Shown: positions 5,961-7,436 of the stretch, piece by piece | Layout of the letters: every line of letters starts with the position of its first letter | Position numbering within the stretch: position 1 is the first letter of the stretch | Source: Alphaproteobacteria bacterium | GTDB lineage: Bacteria > Pseudomonadota > Alphaproteobacteria > UBA8366 | DNA length: 7,436 bases | Assembly: GCA_029861675.1 (NCBI GenBank) | Contig: JAOTYV010000246.1 | Span: 1-7,436 of the forward strand | Direction: 5' to 3' | Made by a program: the position numbers and the translations under genes | Notes under the pieces: model-generated | Told to the model about the DNA's origin: nothing | Databases searched by the model: none | The model's input: the letters and a program-made list of their open reading frames with translations, nothing else

Positions 5961-7436
5961 TTAAAATGCCTGGCCGATGCTGATATAGAACTCAAACCGG
6001 CTGTCCACGCCGCCTCTCCCGTTAATGGGAAACGCAATATCGGCGCGCAAGGGACCAAACCCGGTGAAATAACGCAGCCCCAATCCCGCGGCCCATCGGA
6101 TCGGCTCATCGAAAGCCGGATAGGACGCATCGAAAGCGGTGCCACCGTCGACAAACGGAACAATTCCAAATTTATCAGTGAGCCGGATGCGCACTTCGCC
6201 GCTGAATTCGACGAACGAACGGCCGCCGAGCGGATCGTTTGCGGCGTCCAGCGGGCCGACTTGCTGGAATTTATATCCCCTGATGGAGCCACCGCCGCCG
6301 GCGTAAAAGCGTTTGTCCGCGGGAAGATCCTCCGTCGCCGCCCCGACCAGCGATCCTGTGCGCACCCGTCCAGCCAACACGAATTTCTTGGCCTTATCGA
6401 TTGCATGATAGGTGGAGCCACCCGCAATGAGACGGGCGAATTTTAGCGAGCCGTCGCCGGTACCGACATAAGGAGTCGCCGACAAATCGAGCCTAATTCC
6501 GCGGCTCGGATTGAGCAGGTCGTCGGTCGTGTTGCGCAACGCAGTGATCGGCAGACCGAACAGCTGGAAATTCCGAATTCCCTCGTTATCCGTAACGCGA
6601 TCATAGCTGCCGGTAAGCCCGACGGTGGCGCGCCAATAGGTACGGTACGTCCGCTCCAACGCTACCGTCCCTGCAACGCTTCTTTGATCGAATGCTTCGG
6701 TCTTGCTGTTAACGATGGTCGCCTCCGTGAGCAGAGCCTGCCTCCGCGACAGGAAAGTCGGTTTGCGAAATTCGACCTTGCCGCTTTGTTCGATTTGGGC
6801 CCCTTTCAAGGTCACCCGCAACTTTTCATTGTGTTGCAGGATATTCCGGTGCTCCCAGAACACTTCTCCGCCGAATCCAACATCGGTCGAATAACTCAAG
6901 CCTGCGCCAATCGACCGGTGCGGCCGTTCGGAAAGCGCGATCGTCACAGGCAACAGGCGCTTTTCCTCCAGCTTCGGGGCAATCGAAATTTTGATACTGT
7001 TGAATAGGTTTGTCCCGGAAAGCGCGCTCCGCGTGTTCACAACTTCACGGCGATCGTAGATATTGCCCTCGCGCCATGTCACGAGTCGCCGGATATAATT
7101 TTCTTCGACACTGGACAGCCCGGTGATTGCAATTGGTCCGAACCGCGCCTGTCGTCCGGAGTCGACCGAGATACGGATCCTCATTTTCCGTTCCGCATGG
7201 TTGACCACTGCCTCAAGGTCGACATTTTTAGCGTATGGATACCCCCGTTCGGCATAGAAAGCCGGCACCCTGCGTTCAGCATTCTTGATTGCCGGCGCAC
7301 GCGCCGGCAATCCGAGGCGAACGCCCAAATTTTCCAGCTTTGGCCAGTGCTTCGATGGCGGGGTGAACGCGCCGACGTAGTCGATCTCGAATGCGGATAT
7401 CGTATAGCGCTCGCCCGGAACCACATTCAATCGGAC
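5961..7436 (-). CDS. tamA: TamA, Omp85-family outer-membrane barrel of the translocation and assembly module (5' end beyond window)
   Basis: The frame is open from the right edge to the TAA at 5961-5963, giving 491 residues of the C-terminal part. The TTG at 7430 is not a credible start, because the reading frame continues to the edge and begins inside a POTRA domain. In order: a POTRA domain at about 9-95 (FEIDYVG to RIRISVDSG, with the FYAERGYPYAKN segment typical of TamA); the last POTRA at about 98-170 (RFGPIAITGL to LSERP); then the 16-stranded barrel at about 172-491. The barrel opens with SIGAGLSYSTDVGFGGEVFWEHRN split across its first strands. It carries the Omp85 loop-6 motif IRGY (codons 6273-6284, within GGGGSIRGYKF) and ends in Phe, as expected for recognition by the BAM complex. 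E. coli TamA has 577 residues, so the signal peptide and first POTRA are missing here. The partner tamB follows nine bases downstream, which supports TamA rather than BamA. Confidence 0.95.
   Translation of the reverse strand, partial: VRLNVVPGERYTISAFEIDYVGAFTPPSKHWPKLENLGVRLGLPARAPAIKNAERRVPAFYAERGYPYAKNVDLEAVVNHAERKMRIRISVDSGRQARFGPIAITGLSSVEENYIRRLVTWREGNIYDRREVVNTRSALSGTNLFNSIKISIAPKLEEKRLLPVTIALSERPHRSIGAGLSYSTDVGFGGEVFWEHRNILQHNEKLRVTLKGAQIEQSGKVEFRKPTFLSRRQALLTEATIVNSKTEAFDQRSVAGTVALERTYRTYWRATVGLTGSYDRVTDNEGIRNFQLFGLPITALRNTTDDLLNPSRGIRLDLSATPYVGTGDGSLKFARLIAGGSTYHAIDKAKKFVLAGRVRTGSLVGAATEDLPADKRFYAGGGGSIRGYKFQQVGPLDAANDPLGGRSFVEFSGEVRIRLTDKFGIVPFVDGGTAFDASYPAFDEPIRWAAGLGLRYFTGFGPLRADIAFPINGRGGVDSRFEFYISIGQAF

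Noticed and set aside
7181..7430. TTG at 7430 as the start of tamA, and a separate 81-codon minus-strand frame at 7181-7426
   Set aside because: The tamA frame continues upstream to the window edge and begins mid-POTRA, so TTG is internal; the 81-codon frame is an out-of-frame shadow of the POTRA region.

Overview
The window looks like an ordinary chromosomal segment of a Gram-negative, GC-rich proteobacterium, most likely an alphaproteobacterium. The reasons are an adjacent Omp85-type tamA and long tamB pair, and the style of the TamB C-terminus (alanine/glycine-rich, ending in an aromatic Lys-Leu-Asp-Tyr). The assignment to Alphaproteobacteria is an inference from protein style, not a search result.

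Layout, left to right. (1) Positions 1-770, minus strand: a small mechanosensitive channel of the MscS family, complete at its N-terminus and cut by the left edge before its last residues. (2) Positions 771-1121: no convincing gene. This stretch holds the mscS leader, a good extended -10 promoter candidate pointing into mscS, and a short minus-strand reading frame of uncertain status. (3) Positions 1122-1529, plus strand: the C-terminal half of a transglutaminase-like cysteine protease-fold protein. Its Cys-His-Asp triad is intact, but it has no N-terminal half and no usable start before the catalytic Cys, so I read it as a decaying gene remnant. (4) Position 1545-1570: a perfect 8-bp inverted repeat at the convergent 3' ends of that remnant and tamB. 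(5) Positions 1569-5951, minus strand: full-length tamB (1460 aa). (6) Positions 5961-7436, minus strand: tamA, lacking its N-terminus because it runs off the right edge.

tamA and tamB are nine bases apart on the same strand and surely form one transcription unit. TamA is the outer-membrane Omp85 barrel. TamB is anchored in the inner membrane and spans the periplasm. Together they form the translocation and assembly module, linked to insertion of some outer-membrane proteins and to phospholipid movement between the membranes. MscS protects the inner membrane from hypo-osmotic shock. It is a cell-envelope gene too, but nothing in the sequence ties it functionally to tamAB.

I found no sign of a previously undescribed system here: no mobile element, CRISPR array, tRNA or rRNA, and no defence-type gene cluster. 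The points most worth checking are the truncated transglutaminase and its AT-rich break point, an atypical pore helix in MscS, and the single Cys-Ala-Cys pair in an otherwise cysteine-free TamB.
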